64,000 nucleotides of DNA from Riemerella anatipestifer (GTDB lineage Bacteria; Bacteroidota; Bacteroidia; Flavobacteriales; Weeksellaceae), in NCBI RefSeq assembly GCF_035666175.1, contig NZ_CP142016.1, positions 310,001 to 374,000 on the forward strand. The letters are read 5' to 3'. The notes below the pieces were generated by a model. It had not been told where the DNA came from. It did no database searches and saw only the letters and a list, made by a program, of their open reading frames with translations. Numbering within the stretch: the first letter of the stretch is position 1; each line of letters begins with the position of its first letter. Shown here piece after piece: positions 1-10,589 of this stretch. The position numbers and the translations under genes are program-made.

Positions 1-968
1 ACATTTTTTAAGTTATTGATAAACTCGTTGGTTTTCCCTGACTTATAATAAGCTGTACCTTGTAACTCCGATAATTTATTGCTTTTAGGGAATTTTTTAA
101 TACCCTTTTCCAGTAAATTTAAAGCGTCTGTATATCTTTCAGAATCAATAAGCAAGGCTGCATTAGTTTCATATAACTCTTGCTCGATACTAGGCGTTTG
201 TTCTGTTCTAAAATCAGTATAATCCGAAGCAGAACCTAATCTCTTTAAAGTTTCAAAACCATTTTTATCTAGATTTTCATCTTGCCCTGTCTTTTTATTT
301 TTAGCCTTATATATGGTTGTAACTCCTGTGTAACCGCTTTTAATTAAATCAGAGTACACCTCTATGGCTTTAGATTTATCATTTGCAAGTGCATAGTTTA
401 GACCTGCATAGTACTGATATAATTTATCATCTGTACCAGCAGCTTTTAGAAGGTTATAAACCTCTAGATATTTAGCAGCAGCCTTTATGTGATCTTTTGC
501 TTGATAAGCTTGATAAGCTTCATCTCCAGCTGTTTTTAACATAGGGTTAATTAACTGTGGTAATTTATCTGATAGTTTAGACACATAAGACTCCTCTTTA
601 AGCCCTGCTATACCGCTAGTCTCAGCAGCTTCCTTCCCTACAAAATAAACTTTGTTTTTATCAGCATCTTTACCTGTATAGATTTTAGACTTACTTAAAT
701 CTCCTATTTTACCTAGCCAAGTAGCTCCTTCTGTAGTTTTACCAGACTTTATAAGAGCTACTCCTTTAGAGTAATAATATTGTTCTAATAAACTAGGCTC
801 TACTAAATATGATTTGCTACCAATAAGAACTTCTGCTTTTGAAAGTTCTGCATTAGTAGCCGCGATATCACCTGACTCTATTGCTTTGAACGCGTTTTGA
901 ATTTCCTTTTTTTGTGAAAATGCTAGTGTTGTTGAAAACACAGCAATACTTAAAATAACTTTTTTCAT
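1..968 (-). CDS. Secreted tetratricopeptide-repeat protein, partial (3' end outside window)
   Basis: This frame opens with ATG at 968 on the minus strand and stays open to the left edge, about 322 codons, so the C-terminus is missing. The N-terminus (MKKVILSIAVFSTTLAFSQ) is a standard Sec signal peptide, so the protein is periplasmic or outer-membrane associated. The body is alpha-helical, with TPR-like stretches such as EQYYYSKGVALIKSGKTTEG, YQYYAGLNYALANDKSKAIE and ALNLLEKGIKKFPKSNKLSE. It starts 36 bases after the gyrA stop on the same strand and is probably co-transcribed with gyrA. TPR proteins of this kind usually scaffold protein-protein contacts; no enzymatic motif is visible. The exact function is unknown. 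Confidence 0.8.
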   Translation of the reverse strand, partial: MKKVILSIAVFSTTLAFSQKKEIQNAFKAIESGDIAATNAELSKAEVLIGSKSYLVEPSLLEQYYYSKGVALIKSGKTTEGATWLGKIGDLSKSKIYTGKDADKNKVYFVGKEAAETSGIAGLKEESYVSKLSDKLPQLINPMLKTAGDEAYQAYQAKDHIKAAAKYLEVYNLLKAAGTDDKLYQYYAGLNYALANDKSKAIEVYSDLIKSGYTGVTTIYKAKNKKTGQDENLDKNGFETLKRLGSASDYTDFRTEQTPSIEQELYETNAALLIDSERYTDALNLLEKGIKKFPKSNKLSELQGTAYYKSGKTNEFINNLKN

Positions 969-1004
969 ACTATTTTAATATATTTATTATTTTTTCTTTG
1001 AATA

Positions 1005-3530
1005 CTATTCCTCTGAATTTCCTTCAGACGGATTTACAGTTTCATTATTAGATTCTTCCATTTCTTCGTCCTCTACATCTTTCTCGGCTTCTACCTTAGC
1101 TACTGCAGCTATTTCATCGTTATTTTTAAGGTTAATTAGCCTTACACCTTGGGTATTTCTACCCATAACACGCATATTATCCACCGACATTCTTATTGCA
1201 ACTCCTGATTTATTGATAATCATTAAATCATTACCATCTACTACTGATTGTATCGCAATAAGCTGACCTGTTTTTTCAGTAATGTTGAGAGTAATAACCC
1301 CTTTACCTCCACGGTTAGTAACACGATAGTCTTCTACTGCAGTTCTCTTACCATAGCCTTTTTCAGAAACTACCAAAACAGTTTCATTCTCTATATCGTT
1401 TACAACTATCATACCAATTACCTCGTCGTTGTCTTCTAGAGAAATACCTCTTACCCCAATGGAAGTTCTACCTACCGCTCTTGCCTTCTCTTCTGGGAAA
1501 CGGATACATTTACCATTTTTAGTGGCTATCATTATTTCAGAGTTGCCATTGGTAAGTCTTGCTCCTAGAAGCTGGTCATCTTCTCTAATTTCTATGGCGT
1601 GTATACCATTGGTTCTAGGCCTAGAGTAAGCCTCCAACGAAGTTTTCTTAATGGTTCCGTTTTTGGTAATCATTACCACATACATCTGCTTAACATACTC
1701 AGAATCCTTTAAATCATTGGTTCTAATGTAAGCCTTGATTTTATCATCAGGTTCTATATTGATTAAGTTCTGTATTGCTCTACCTTTAGCTGTTTTGGAG
1801 CCTTCAGGAATTTCGAACACTCGCAGCCAGTAGCACTTACCTTTTTCCGTAAAGAATAGCATATACTGGTGATTGGTAGCAGAAACAATGTATTCTAAGA
1901 AGTCTTCGTCTCTTGTAGATGCCGCACGGTTGCCCACTCCACCTCTACTTTGAGTTTTGTATTCTGAAAGGAGAGTTCTCTTGATGTATCCAGCGTGAGA
2001 AATAGTAAGTACCACTTCTTCATTAGGAATAAAGTCTTCTATGGACATTTCACCTCCAGAATAGTCTATTTCCGTTCTTCTTTCATCGCCATATTTTTCT
2101 TTAACTTCTAACAATTCATCTTTAATGATTTGGTAGCGTCTAACTTCGTTGGAAAGAATATCCTCTAAATCGTTAATTAAATCCATAATAGCTTTGTACT
2201 CATCACGGATTTTGTCTAATTCCATACCTGTAAGCCTAGCTAATCTTAAATCTAAGATAGCTTGAGCCTGTATGTCCGAAAGTTCAAACTCTGCAATCAA
2301 CCCTTCTTTAGCAGCTTGTGGCGTTGCTGAATGTCTAATGATAGAAATTGCCTTATCTAAAGTATCTTGAGTTGCAATAACCTTCATAAAACCTTCTAAG
2401 ATATGAGCTCTTTCTCTAGCTTTTTTAAGCTCATACTGAGTTCTACGAATTACAATCTCGTGGCGATGCTCCACAAAGTGAACGATAATATCTTTTAGAT
2501 TAAGCTGTTGTGGTCTGCCCTTTACTAAAGCAATATTATTGACACTAAACGATGTTTGTAACGCTGTGTACTTATATAATAGATTAAGGACTACATTAGG
2601 TATTGCGTCGTTTTTAAGTTCATAAACCACACGCATTCCTCTCCTATCAGACTCATCTCTAATCTCGTGAATACCTTGTATTTTATCCTCTTTTACCAAC
2701 TCTGATGTTCTAGCTATCATTTCAGCTTTGTTTACCAAATAAGGAATTTCGGTAACGATAATGGCATTACGGTTTCCAATCTCTTCAAAAGCGACTTTAG
2801 CTCTTAATATTATTCGCCCTCTTCCTGTATGGAACGCATCTCTAACTCCATCATAGCCATAGATAATTCCTCCCGTAGGAAAATCAGGAGCGATGATATA
2901 TTTCATTAACTCATCTATTTCTATCTCCTTATTATCTATATAGGCACAGATAGCATCTACCGATTCGGACAGGTTATGAGGTGCCATATTGGTTGCCATA
3001 CCTACCGCAATACCAGAAGTACCATTTACTAAAAGGTTAGGTATTTTAGTAGGCAGTACTGTAGGCTCTTGCAAGCTATCATCAAAGTTATTTTGGAAAT
3101 CAACTGTTTCTTTATCTAAATCTGATAGAATTTCATCAGATATTTTTTTCAGTCTAGCTTCGGTATAACGCATAGCTGCTGGTGGGTCGCCGTCCATAGA
3201 ACCAAAATTACCCTGACCATCTACTTGCGGATACCTTAAACTCCACGGTTGTGCCATACGTACCATAGCATCATAAACAGAGATATCACCATGTGGGTGA
3301 TATTTACCTAAAACATCTCCTACAATTCTGGCAGATTTTAAATATTTTTTATTTGAAAAAACTCCCAATCCATACATACCATACAAAACCCTACGATGTA
3401 CAGGCTTTAATCCGTCCCTTACATCTGGCAAGGCACGAGATACAATAACGGACATTGAGTAGTCAATATAAGAGGACTTCATTTCGTCCACAATATTGAT
3501 AGGTATTAACCTTTCTCCTTCTTTATGCAT
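1005..3530 (-). CDS. gyrA: DNA gyrase subunit A
   Basis: Catalytic subunit of type II topoisomerase (A2B2 with GyrB) that introduces negative supercoils. At 841 aa it has the normal GyrA length. The winged-helix/tower region holds the active site Arg121-Tyr122 ([10 protein letters not shown]); numbering here coincides with E. coli. The C-terminal beta-pinwheel carries the GyrA box (QSRGGVG), which argues for GyrA rather than ParC. The C-terminal tail is rich in acidic residues ([17 protein letters not shown]). In the quinolone-resistance-determining region the motif reads [10 protein letters not shown]: residue 83, normally Ser, is Ile (codon ATC at 3284-3282), while Asp87 is retained. It is divergent from the small gene at 3656 and lies close to gyrB. 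Confidence 0.97.
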   Translation of the reverse strand: MHKEGERLIPINIVDEMKSSYIDYSMSVIVSRALPDVRDGLKPVHRRVLYGMYGLGVFSNKKYLKSARIVGDVLGKYHPHGDISVYDAMVRMAQPWSLRYPQVDGQGNFGSMDGDPPAAMRYTEARLKKISDEILSDLDKETVDFQNNFDDSLQEPTVLPTKIPNLLVNGTSGIAVGMATNMAPHNLSESVDAICAYIDNKEIEIDELMKYIIAPDFPTGGIIYGYDGVRDAFHTGRGRIILRAKVAFEEIGNRNAIIVTEIPYLVNKAEMIARTSELVKEDKIQGIHEIRDESDRRGMRVVYELKNDAIPNVVLNLLYKYTALQTSFSVNNIALVKGRPQQLNLKDIIVHFVEHRHEIVIRRTQYELKKARERAHILEGFMKVIATQDTLDKAISIIRHSATPQAAKEGLIAEFELSDIQAQAILDLRLARLTGMELDKIRDEYKAIMDLINDLEDILSNEVRRYQIIKDELLEVKEKYGDERRTEIDYSGGEMSIEDFIPNEEVVLTISHAGYIKRTLLSEYKTQSRGGVGNRAASTRDEDFLEYIVSATNHQYMLFFTEKGKCYWLRVFEIPEGSKTAKGRAIQNLINIEPDDKIKAYIRTNDLKDSEYVKQMYVVMITKNGTIKKTSLEAYSRPRTNGIHAIEIREDDQLLGARLTNGNSEIMIATKNGKCIRFPEEKARAVGRTSIGVRGISLEDNDEVIGMIVVNDIENETVLVVSEKGYGKRTAVEDYRVTNRGGKGVITLNITEKTGQLIAIQSVVDGNDLMIINKSGVAIRMSVDNMRVMGRNTQGVRLINLKNNDEIAAVAKVEAEKDVEDEEMEESNNETVNPSEGNSEE

Positions 3531-3655
3531 AAGTCTTTTTTATTATACTAAATAAATTATTACTTCAATTTTACATTAAAATCAAAGGGCTAATTTACAA
3601 AAAATTACCGATTTTTGCAGGATATTTTACTAATTTATTTATAACACACTTAGAA

Positions 3656-3970
3656 ATGAGTATATTAAGTTTAACATTCCATTGTGAACAAGGAAGCATA
3701 TCCGAATGGAAAACATACTTCAACGAAAGTATCATAAACCATTATAGAGAAAAACAAAATTTAAAACACTATATCGCTTCCGAAGTAGAAACTGAAAGAC
3801 TACAAGAAGGGACTAATTTTAATCTGTTACTTATTTTTGAAACTGTCGAAGACAGAACGAACTTTATTACAAATGAATTACCTAATATTACGATGGAAGT
3901 AGAAAAAATATTCGGAGATAGAGTTTTAGTTTTTGCTACATTATTGAATCCTACTACATCTAATATTTAA
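3656..3970 (+). CDS. Small DUF4286-like protein
   Basis: A 104-aa soluble protein with no signal peptide or membrane segment. The pattern of a beta-strand start, a helix with Trp (SISEWKTYFNESI) and a later hydrophobic strand (FNLLLIFETVEDR) suggests a small ferredoxin-like alpha/beta fold. It resembles the DUF4286 family of Bacteroidota, but I recognise it only loosely. It sits in the divergent space between gyrA and gyrB and ends 105 bases before gyrB, so it may share a transcript with gyrB. Function is unknown. Confidence 0.6.
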   Translation: MSILSLTFHCEQGSISEWKTYFNESIINHYREKQNLKHYIASEVETERLQEGTNFNLLLIFETVEDRTNFITNELPNITMEVEKIFGDRVLVFATLLNPTTSNI

Positions 3971-4005
3971 AACAGGATTTCATTAAATAAACTTAAAACA
4001 GGATT
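3967..4005. repeat. Two 13-bp direct repeats upstream of gyrB
   Basis: TTAAAACAGGATT occurs at 3967-3979 and again at 3993-4005, offset 26 bases. The first copy overlaps the stop codon of the preceding small gene. The pair lies 40-75 bases upstream of the proposed gyrB -7 box, so it could be a regulator-binding site or a chance slippage duplication. Confidence 0.4.
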
Positions 4006-4042
4006 ATCACGGATTTTATTTTTATCTCTTTTCTAAAATTTG

Positions 4043-4050
4043 TATATTTG
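4043..4050 (+). promoter_or_regulatory. gyrB promoter -7 box
   Basis: TATATTTG matches the Bacteroidota -7 consensus TAnnTTTG and lies 25 bases upstream of the gyrB ATG. No clear TTG -33 element is visible 19 bases upstream. Confidence 0.5.
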
Positions 4051-4069
4051 TAATCTTTAAAAATTATAA

Positions 4070-6010
<1,941 letters not shown>

Positions 6011-6037
6011 TTAAAACTGTTTTCCCAAAGTAATAAT

Positions 6038-6068
6038 AAAAAAGCCAAGTTTAGTTCTTGGCTTTTTT
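6038..6068. terminator. Bidirectional rho-independent terminator between gyrB and ssb
   Basis: Stem AAAGCCAAG / CTTGGCTTT with a 7-base loop, flanked by A and T runs on both sides. It can end gyrB on the plus strand and ssb on the minus strand. Confidence 0.85.
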
Positions 6069-6078
6069 CATTCCCATA

Positions 6079-6405
6079 TTATTTAGCTCTCCCCAAAAGC
6101 AGGATATCATTAGCTATAATTTCGGTAACGTAGCGTTTATTTCCTTCTTTATCATCATAACTTCGGTAGGTTAATTTACCCTCAACAGCTATCTCTTTAC
6201 CTTTAGTAACGTACTTTTCTATAATTTCTGCTAGTCCTCCCCAAGCCACTACTTTATGCCATTCCGTCTGCTCTACCCTTTCTCCTTGTGCATTTTTGTA
6301 AATTTCGTTAGTAGCTATAGAAAAATGAGCTACTTTAGTATTATTAACCTCTTTAATCTCTGGAGTGTTACCTACATTACCAATAAGTTGAACCTTGTTT
6401 TTCAT
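6079..6405 (-). CDS. ssb: Single-stranded DNA-binding protein, short form
   Basis: OB-fold protein that coats single-stranded DNA. At 108 aa it consists only of the OB domain: start MKNKVQLIGNVGNTPEIK, the central EQTEWHKVVAWGGLAE motif with conserved Trp, and the final strand EIIANDILLLG. The disordered linker and acidic C-terminal tail (DDDIPF-type) that recruit partner proteins in E. coli SSB are absent; the protein ends in GRAK. Short SSBs of this kind are common in Bacteroidota. It is convergent with gyrB. Confidence 0.92.
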   Translation of the reverse strand: MKNKVQLIGNVGNTPEIKEVNNTKVAHFSIATNEIYKNAQGERVEQTEWHKVVAWGGLAEIIEKYVTKGKEIAVEGKLTYRSYDDKEGNKRYVTEIIANDILLLGRAK

Positions 6406-6607
6406 AATAGATTTATTTTTAAATTATATTTTAGTTTCTACAGTTAAAAATCTTTTACATTCACAAGGCAAAGATGAGCTATCGCCAGAATAATACTCGG
6501 TATAAAATTATTTACTTTCGACTAAAACCATTTGTAACCGATTGTTGTCGTATAATCAGCAATGATATTTAGAGTTAAGCCCTATTCCTAATATGCTTTT
6601 TTTTCAC

Positions 6608-6615
6608 TATCTTTG
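6608..6615 (+). promoter_or_regulatory. -7 box for the DUF1599 operon
   Basis: TATCTTTG (TAnnTTTG consensus) lies 19 bases before the ATG at 6635. The 229-base gap from the ssb start (6405) to 6635 otherwise shows no gene. Confidence 0.5.
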
Positions 6616-6634
6616 AAGAGTAATAACACAGTAT

Positions 6635-7180
6635 ATGCAGAATACTTCTAAACAATACGACGAAATTATAAACCTCTGTAAAGATTTATTTGGAAAGAAA
6701 CTTCAAGATTACGGTGCAGCGTGGCGAGTGCTACGCCCAAGTTCTATCACGGATCAAATTTTCATTAAAATCAATAGGATAAGAACGCTCCAAATGACCG
6801 AAAAAAGAATGGTGGAAGAATCGGAGGAAGCAGAGTTTATTGCAATAGTTAATTACGCTGTTATAGGTCTTATTCAATTAGAAAAAGGGTTATCAGAAAA
6901 TTTAGATACTGATACTGAAGAAATTTTAAACTTGTATCAACATTACACCAACGAAGCAAAAGCCCTAATGCAGAGAAAAAACCACGACTATGGTGAAGCG
7001 TGGAGAGGTATGAGAATTTCCTCTATTACAGATTTAATTTATCAAAAGGTACTTCGTACTAAACAAATAGAAGACAATAATGGACACACCTTAGTTTCGG
7101 AAGGGCTAGATGCTAACTATTTTGATATGCTTAATTACGCTGTATTCTGTCTCATAAAAATGAACGAACAAAATGCTTAA
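6635..7180 (+). CDS. DUF1599 (nucleotide-modification-associated domain 1) protein with internal duplication
   Basis: A 181-aa cytosolic protein made of two related halves. The first contains KKLQDYGAAWRVLRPSSITD, the second KNHDYGEAWRGMRISSITD; each is followed by a basic helix ending in a conserved Arg-Thr (INRIRTLQ, VLRTKQIE) and then by a helix with NYAV. This is the DUF1599/Nmad1 signature. The family is known mainly from context with nucleotide or DNA modification genes and its activity is not established. It overlaps the next gene by 8 bases, so the two are translationally coupled. Confidence 0.8.
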   Translation: MQNTSKQYDEIINLCKDLFGKKLQDYGAAWRVLRPSSITDQIFIKINRIRTLQMTEKRMVEESEEAEFIAIVNYAVIGLIQLEKGLSENLDTDTEEILNLYQHYTNEAKALMQRKNHDYGEAWRGMRISSITDLIYQKVLRTKQIEDNNGHTLVSEGLDANYFDMLNYAVFCLIKMNEQNA

Positions 7181-8246
7181 ACGCTTACTAAGAATTGTTG
7201 TTGCTCTTATTTTTATTGCTTCAGGTTTTGTTAAAGCAGTAGATGTTAAGGGGTTTTCATTCAAATTAGAAGAATATTTTTCTCCTCAAGTCTTTAATAT
7301 TGAGATACTAGAGAGTTGGGCTCTTCCAATCGCTTTTTTTGTAGTGATTTTGGAACTTATTTTAGGGATTTTATTGCTATTAAAAATTTCAGTGAAAAAA
7401 GTGCTTCTAGCACTGATTGGGCTGTGTGTATTCTTTGCTTTTCTCACTTTCTATTCAGCTTATTTTAATGTGGTTACAGATTGTGGTTGCTTCGGAGATG
7501 CTATTAAATTTACACCTTGGCAAAGTTTCTGGAAAGACATTGTGCTTCTCGCCCTACTCCTTCTACTCTACTTTGCATATAGAGATAAGATTTCTATTTC
7601 TTTCATAAGAACAAGAGGTTCTGTACTGTTTTTAGGAACAATAGTTTCTCTATGGATAATGCTGCACGGTATTAAACATGAGCCTATTATTGATTTTAGA
7701 GATTATAAAATAGGAACAGATTTAAAGTCTGAAAAGAAAAAGATTGAAGAAAATCCGTCCGAGTACAAAACATTTTACACCCTTGAACATAAAAAAACTA
7801 AAGAGATTATAAAAGTTAATCAAGACGATTACATCAACCAAAACTATTGGCAAAATCCTGATTGGGTAATCCAAGAAGACAAAACCACTTCCGAGGTAGT
7901 GAAAGAAGGCTATGCGTCTGAAATTGTAAAATTTAAAATAGAAGGCCTGTACGGTAATGATATTACAGATAGCCTTATACAAGCTCCAAAAACGGTTTTG
8001 GTATTTAGCTATAAACCCACCGAGGTAGATGCTAATCTTTTAGAAGCGGTAGAAAATAAAGTTTCCAAGCACCGCAAAACAGTAGTTTATGGAGTTTCTA
8101 CGGCACAAAATACATTTAAAACACTACCAAATGCAATGATGGACGGCACTGTCATCAAGACCATAGCGAGGAGCAATCCTTTTGTACTCGTTTTAGAAAA
8201 TGGAAAAATTACAGATAAAAAAAGTGCAAAAGATTATATCAACTAA
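7173..8246 (+). CDS. DoxX/MauE-like membrane protein with C-terminal thioredoxin-like region (BT_3928 type)
   Basis: A 357-aa inner-membrane protein. About four transmembrane helices occupy residues 1-150, starting at LLRIVVALIFIASGFVKAVD, the DoxX/MauE hallmark, with a Cys104-Gly-Cys106 motif (TDCGCFGD) at the membrane face. The part after residue 155 is soluble and has a late thioredoxin-like stretch (PKTVLVFSYKP) without a CXXC. The fusion fits the conserved Bacteroidota BT_3928-type protein, possibly in redox or electron transfer, but this is not proven. It overlaps the DUF1599 gene. In relatives this string continues into terB-like and tpiA genes; here an IS982 element follows 34 bases after the stop. 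Confidence 0.75.
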   Translation: MLKRLLRIVVALIFIASGFVKAVDVKGFSFKLEEYFSPQVFNIEILESWALPIAFFVVILELILGILLLLKISVKKVLLALIGLCVFFAFLTFYSAYFNVVTDCGCFGDAIKFTPWQSFWKDIVLLALLLLLYFAYRDKISISFIRTRGSVLFLGTIVSLWIMLHGIKHEPIIDFRDYKIGTDLKSEKKKIEENPSEYKTFYTLEHKKTKEIIKVNQDDYINQNYWQNPDWVIQEDKTTSEVVKEGYASEIVKFKIEGLYGNDITDSLIQAPKTVLVFSYKPTEVDANLLEAVENKVSKHRKTVVYGVSTAQNTFKTLPNAMMDGTVIKTIARSNPFVLVLENGKITDKKSAKDYIN

Positions 8247-8280
8247 ACATTAAATTAACTATACAATAAAAATAAAATGC

Positions 8281-9262
8281 AACCCGTTGTGCATTATGAA
8301 ATGAAAAAAACAAGAGTTGTTTATTAGACTGAAAATCAGTATATTGTTTTTGCTATAAAACGGTATAAATGAACAACATAGAGCAAATATATGAAAGAAT
8401 TTTGGAAGTTTTAGGACTTTTTTCAGAAAATCAACTGATTAGTTATCAGAGAAGAACACCTAAAATGAGCGATTTAGAAGTCATAAGTCTTAATATTACT
8501 GCTGAATACTTGAGTATTGATAGCGAATTACAGTTATTTAGAAAATTGCCAAACTCTCTGATAAACAAAATTGAAAGAAGTGTTTACAATAAGCGAAAAC
8601 GAAGACTATCCCTACAAACAGAGCAAATTAGACAGCGTATTTCGATGGAGTTCAATGAGTTTGAAGATATTTTTATCGTTGATAGCATGCCAATGAAAGT
8701 TTGTGAAAACGCTCGTTCTACTCGTTCAAAAATTTGTAAAGAGCAATCCTATTCTTCACCAACATATGGTTATTGTGCTTCACAGAAATTATATTTCTAT
8801 GGCTATAAACTACACGCAGTATGTTCTTTAAATGGTGTGATTAAGAATTTTGATATAAGCCCTGCATCCGTTCACGACATCCACTATTTAAAAGATATTG
8901 GTGAGCAAATGCGAAACTGTACTTTAATTGGAGATAGAGGCTATTTATCAGCAAAAGTTCAAATAGATTTATTTAACTATGCTAATATTAAATTAGATAC
9001 ACCAATGAGAAGTAATCAGAAAGATTATATTCCTCAATTTTCATTGTACAAGAAAAAGCGAAAACGAATTGAGACATTTTTCTCTCAACTTTGCGACCAA
9101 TTTATGATTAAAAGAAACTATGCTAAAACTTTTGAAGGCTTTAAAACAAGGATAATCAGTAAAATAACCGCCGCAACGGTTATTCAATATATCAATAAAT
9201 TTATCTTCCAAAGAAAATTAAATCATCTAAAAATCAGTATTATTTAAAATGCACAACGAGTT
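8281..9262 (+). mobile_element. IS982-family insertion sequence, copy 1 (982 bp)
   Basis: The ends form imperfect terminal inverted repeats: left AACCCGTTGTGCATT, right (reverse complement) AACTCGTTGTGCATT. A 7-bp target duplication AAAATGC flanks the element at 8274-8280 and 9263-9269. The only gene is a full-length transposase. The second copy at 30588-31569 has the same length and matches wherever compared. The target lies exactly at the start codon of the TerB-like gene, and the duplication recreates that ATG. Confidence 0.95.
8369..9247 (+). CDS. IS982-family transposase (copy 1)
   Basis: A 292-aa DDE transposase that is intact. The likely catalytic triad is Asp105 (FIVDSMPMKVC), Asp189 (LIGDRGYLS) and Glu235 (KRIETFFSQL), the pattern of the IS982 family. 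An N-terminal helical region with SDLEVISLNITAEYLSID precedes the catalytic core. The protein is identical to the copy encoded at 30603-31481, which indicates recent transposition. The stop codon is followed by one A and then an ATG belonging to the right inverted repeat. Confidence 0.95.
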   Translation: MNNIEQIYERILEVLGLFSENQLISYQRRTPKMSDLEVISLNITAEYLSIDSELQLFRKLPNSLINKIERSVYNKRKRRLSLQTEQIRQRISMEFNEFEDIFIVDSMPMKVCENARSTRSKICKEQSYSSPTYGYCASQKLYFYGYKLHAVCSLNGVIKNFDISPASVHDIHYLKDIGEQMRNCTLIGDRGYLSAKVQIDLFNYANIKLDTPMRSNQKDYIPQFSLYKKKRKRIETFFSQLCDQFMIKRNYAKTFEGFKTRIISKITAATVIQYINKFIFQRKLNHLKISII

Positions 9263-9265
9263 AAA

Positions 9266-9616
9266 ATGCAAAAATCAAACAAATCTATAGCAGGTTATCA
9301 TTTGTTAATGATTCTCTCTGCGGTGGACTACGAAGTACAACCAGAGGAAGGTATCGTTATCCAGAAATATCTTGCTGATGAATTTCCGTTCAGAATCAAT
9401 TTAGATAACGAGTTGGAAGTTATTGCAACGCTACAACCAGAAGCGTGGAAAGACCATTTTGAGTTCCATGCTCGTTGTTTCTTAGATGATTCTACCGAAG
9501 CCGAAAGAAAGAAATTTGCAAAGTTTGCAAAAACGCTCATTAAAGCAGATAATGAAGTTACAGAAAGAGAACACCAGTTCTACAAACTGATGAAAACTAT
9601 TTGGAAATTAGACTAA
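9266..9616 (+). CDS. TerB-like tellurite-resistance-family protein
   Basis: A 116-aa cytosolic, all-helical protein with TerB-like features: an early helix with an acidic turn (LSAVDYEVQPEEGIVIQKYL) and a late repeat of the pattern (KADNEVTEREHQFYKLMKTI). TerB-fold proteins are often metal- or membrane-stress linked, but no specific role is shown. It lies 18 bases upstream of tpiA in the same direction. The start ATG is inside the 7-bp target duplication of the IS982 element; everything upstream of it now comes from the IS, so it has lost its native leader and promoter context. Confidence 0.7.
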   Translation: MQKSNKSIAGYHLLMILSAVDYEVQPEEGIVIQKYLADEFPFRINLDNELEVIATLQPEAWKDHFEFHARCFLDDSTEAERKKFAKFAKTLIKADNEVTEREHQFYKLMKTIWKLD

Positions 9617-9634
9617 TCTTAAAGCATTGATATT

Positions 9635-10390
9635 ATGAGAAAAAACATTGTAGCAGGAAACTGGAAAATGAATAAAGATTTTTCGGAAGCTCAAGCACTT
9701 ATGCAACAGCTATCCGAGTATACTAGCACACATACGCCTAACTGCAAGGTAATGATAGCGCCACCAGCTCTTTATCTTACCACAGCTAAAGATATTTTTA
9801 AAAATAAAGAGGTAGAAGTATATGCTCAGGATATTTCCGAACACGAATCTGGAGCTTATACAGGAGAAATCTCTGCTTCTATGATAGCTTCTGTAAACTT
9901 AGATGGTAGTATTATTGCTCATTCTGAACGCAGACAATACCACGGAGAAACCGATAGCCACGCTAATAGAAAAGTGAAAACTTTATTAGATAAAGGGCTT
10001 ACACCTATCTATTGTAATGGCGAAAATTTGGAAGAAAGAAAGTCTGGTAAGTATTTAGAAGTGATTAAAAACCAAACACAAACGGCTTTGTTTACTCTAA
10101 CTGCTGAAGAAATAAAGAAAGTGGTTATAGCTTACGAGCCTATATGGGCAATAGGTACTGGAGAAACTGCCACTGCAGAACAAGCACAAGAGGTGCACGC
10201 TTTTATTAGAAATATGATAGCAGAAAAATATGGCAAGGAGGTGGCAGATGAAGTATCTATCCTTTATGGAGGTTCTGTAAAACCTAGTAACGCTAAAGAA
10301 ATTTTCTCTCAGCCTGATGTAGACGGTGGTCTTATAGGTGGTGCAGCTTTAAATATAGAAGATTTCTCAAAAATAATAGAGGCTTTCTAA
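9635..10390 (+). CDS. tpiA: Triosephosphate isomerase
   Basis: Interconverts dihydroxyacetone phosphate and glyceraldehyde 3-phosphate in glycolysis and gluconeogenesis. It has 251 aa with the full TIM barrel: N-terminal AGNWKMNKD with catalytic Asn and Lys, catalytic His in IIAHSERRQY, catalytic Glu in AYEPIWAIGTGETA with loop 6, and the phosphate-binding GGSVKP and GGLIGGAAL segments. It follows the TerB-like gene by 18 bases and is closed by a terminator. Its upstream operon partners are now separated by the IS982 insertion, so its expression may depend on readthrough from the IS or an internal promoter. Confidence 0.98.
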   Translation: MRKNIVAGNWKMNKDFSEAQALMQQLSEYTSTHTPNCKVMIAPPALYLTTAKDIFKNKEVEVYAQDISEHESGAYTGEISASMIASVNLDGSIIAHSERRQYHGETDSHANRKVKTLLDKGLTPIYCNGENLEERKSGKYLEVIKNQTQTALFTLTAEEIKKVVIAYEPIWAIGTGETATAEQAQEVHAFIRNMIAEKYGKEVADEVSILYGGSVKPSNAKEIFSQPDVDGGLIGGAALNIEDFSKIIEAF

Positions 10391-10424
10391 AAGAAGCTAA
10401 TATTTTTGACTTTAAAAATAGAAT

Positions 10425-10456
10425 ACTGAGAGTTTTTATGGCTCTCAGTTTTTTTA
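10425..10456 (+). terminator. Rho-independent terminator after tpiA
   Basis: Stem ACTGAGAG / CTCTCAGT around a short T-rich loop, followed by a run of T. Confidence 0.85.
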
Positions 10457-10589
10457 TAAATTTTCTTATCAAAAGAAAAGAAAGATGATGAAATTAGTTT
10501 CCAATTCTGAAATTTTGTTTAATTTAGTAGAATAAGAAGAGTTTAATTATTGTCTCACTAAAATTTAATAAAATTTATGAAAGTTTTTA

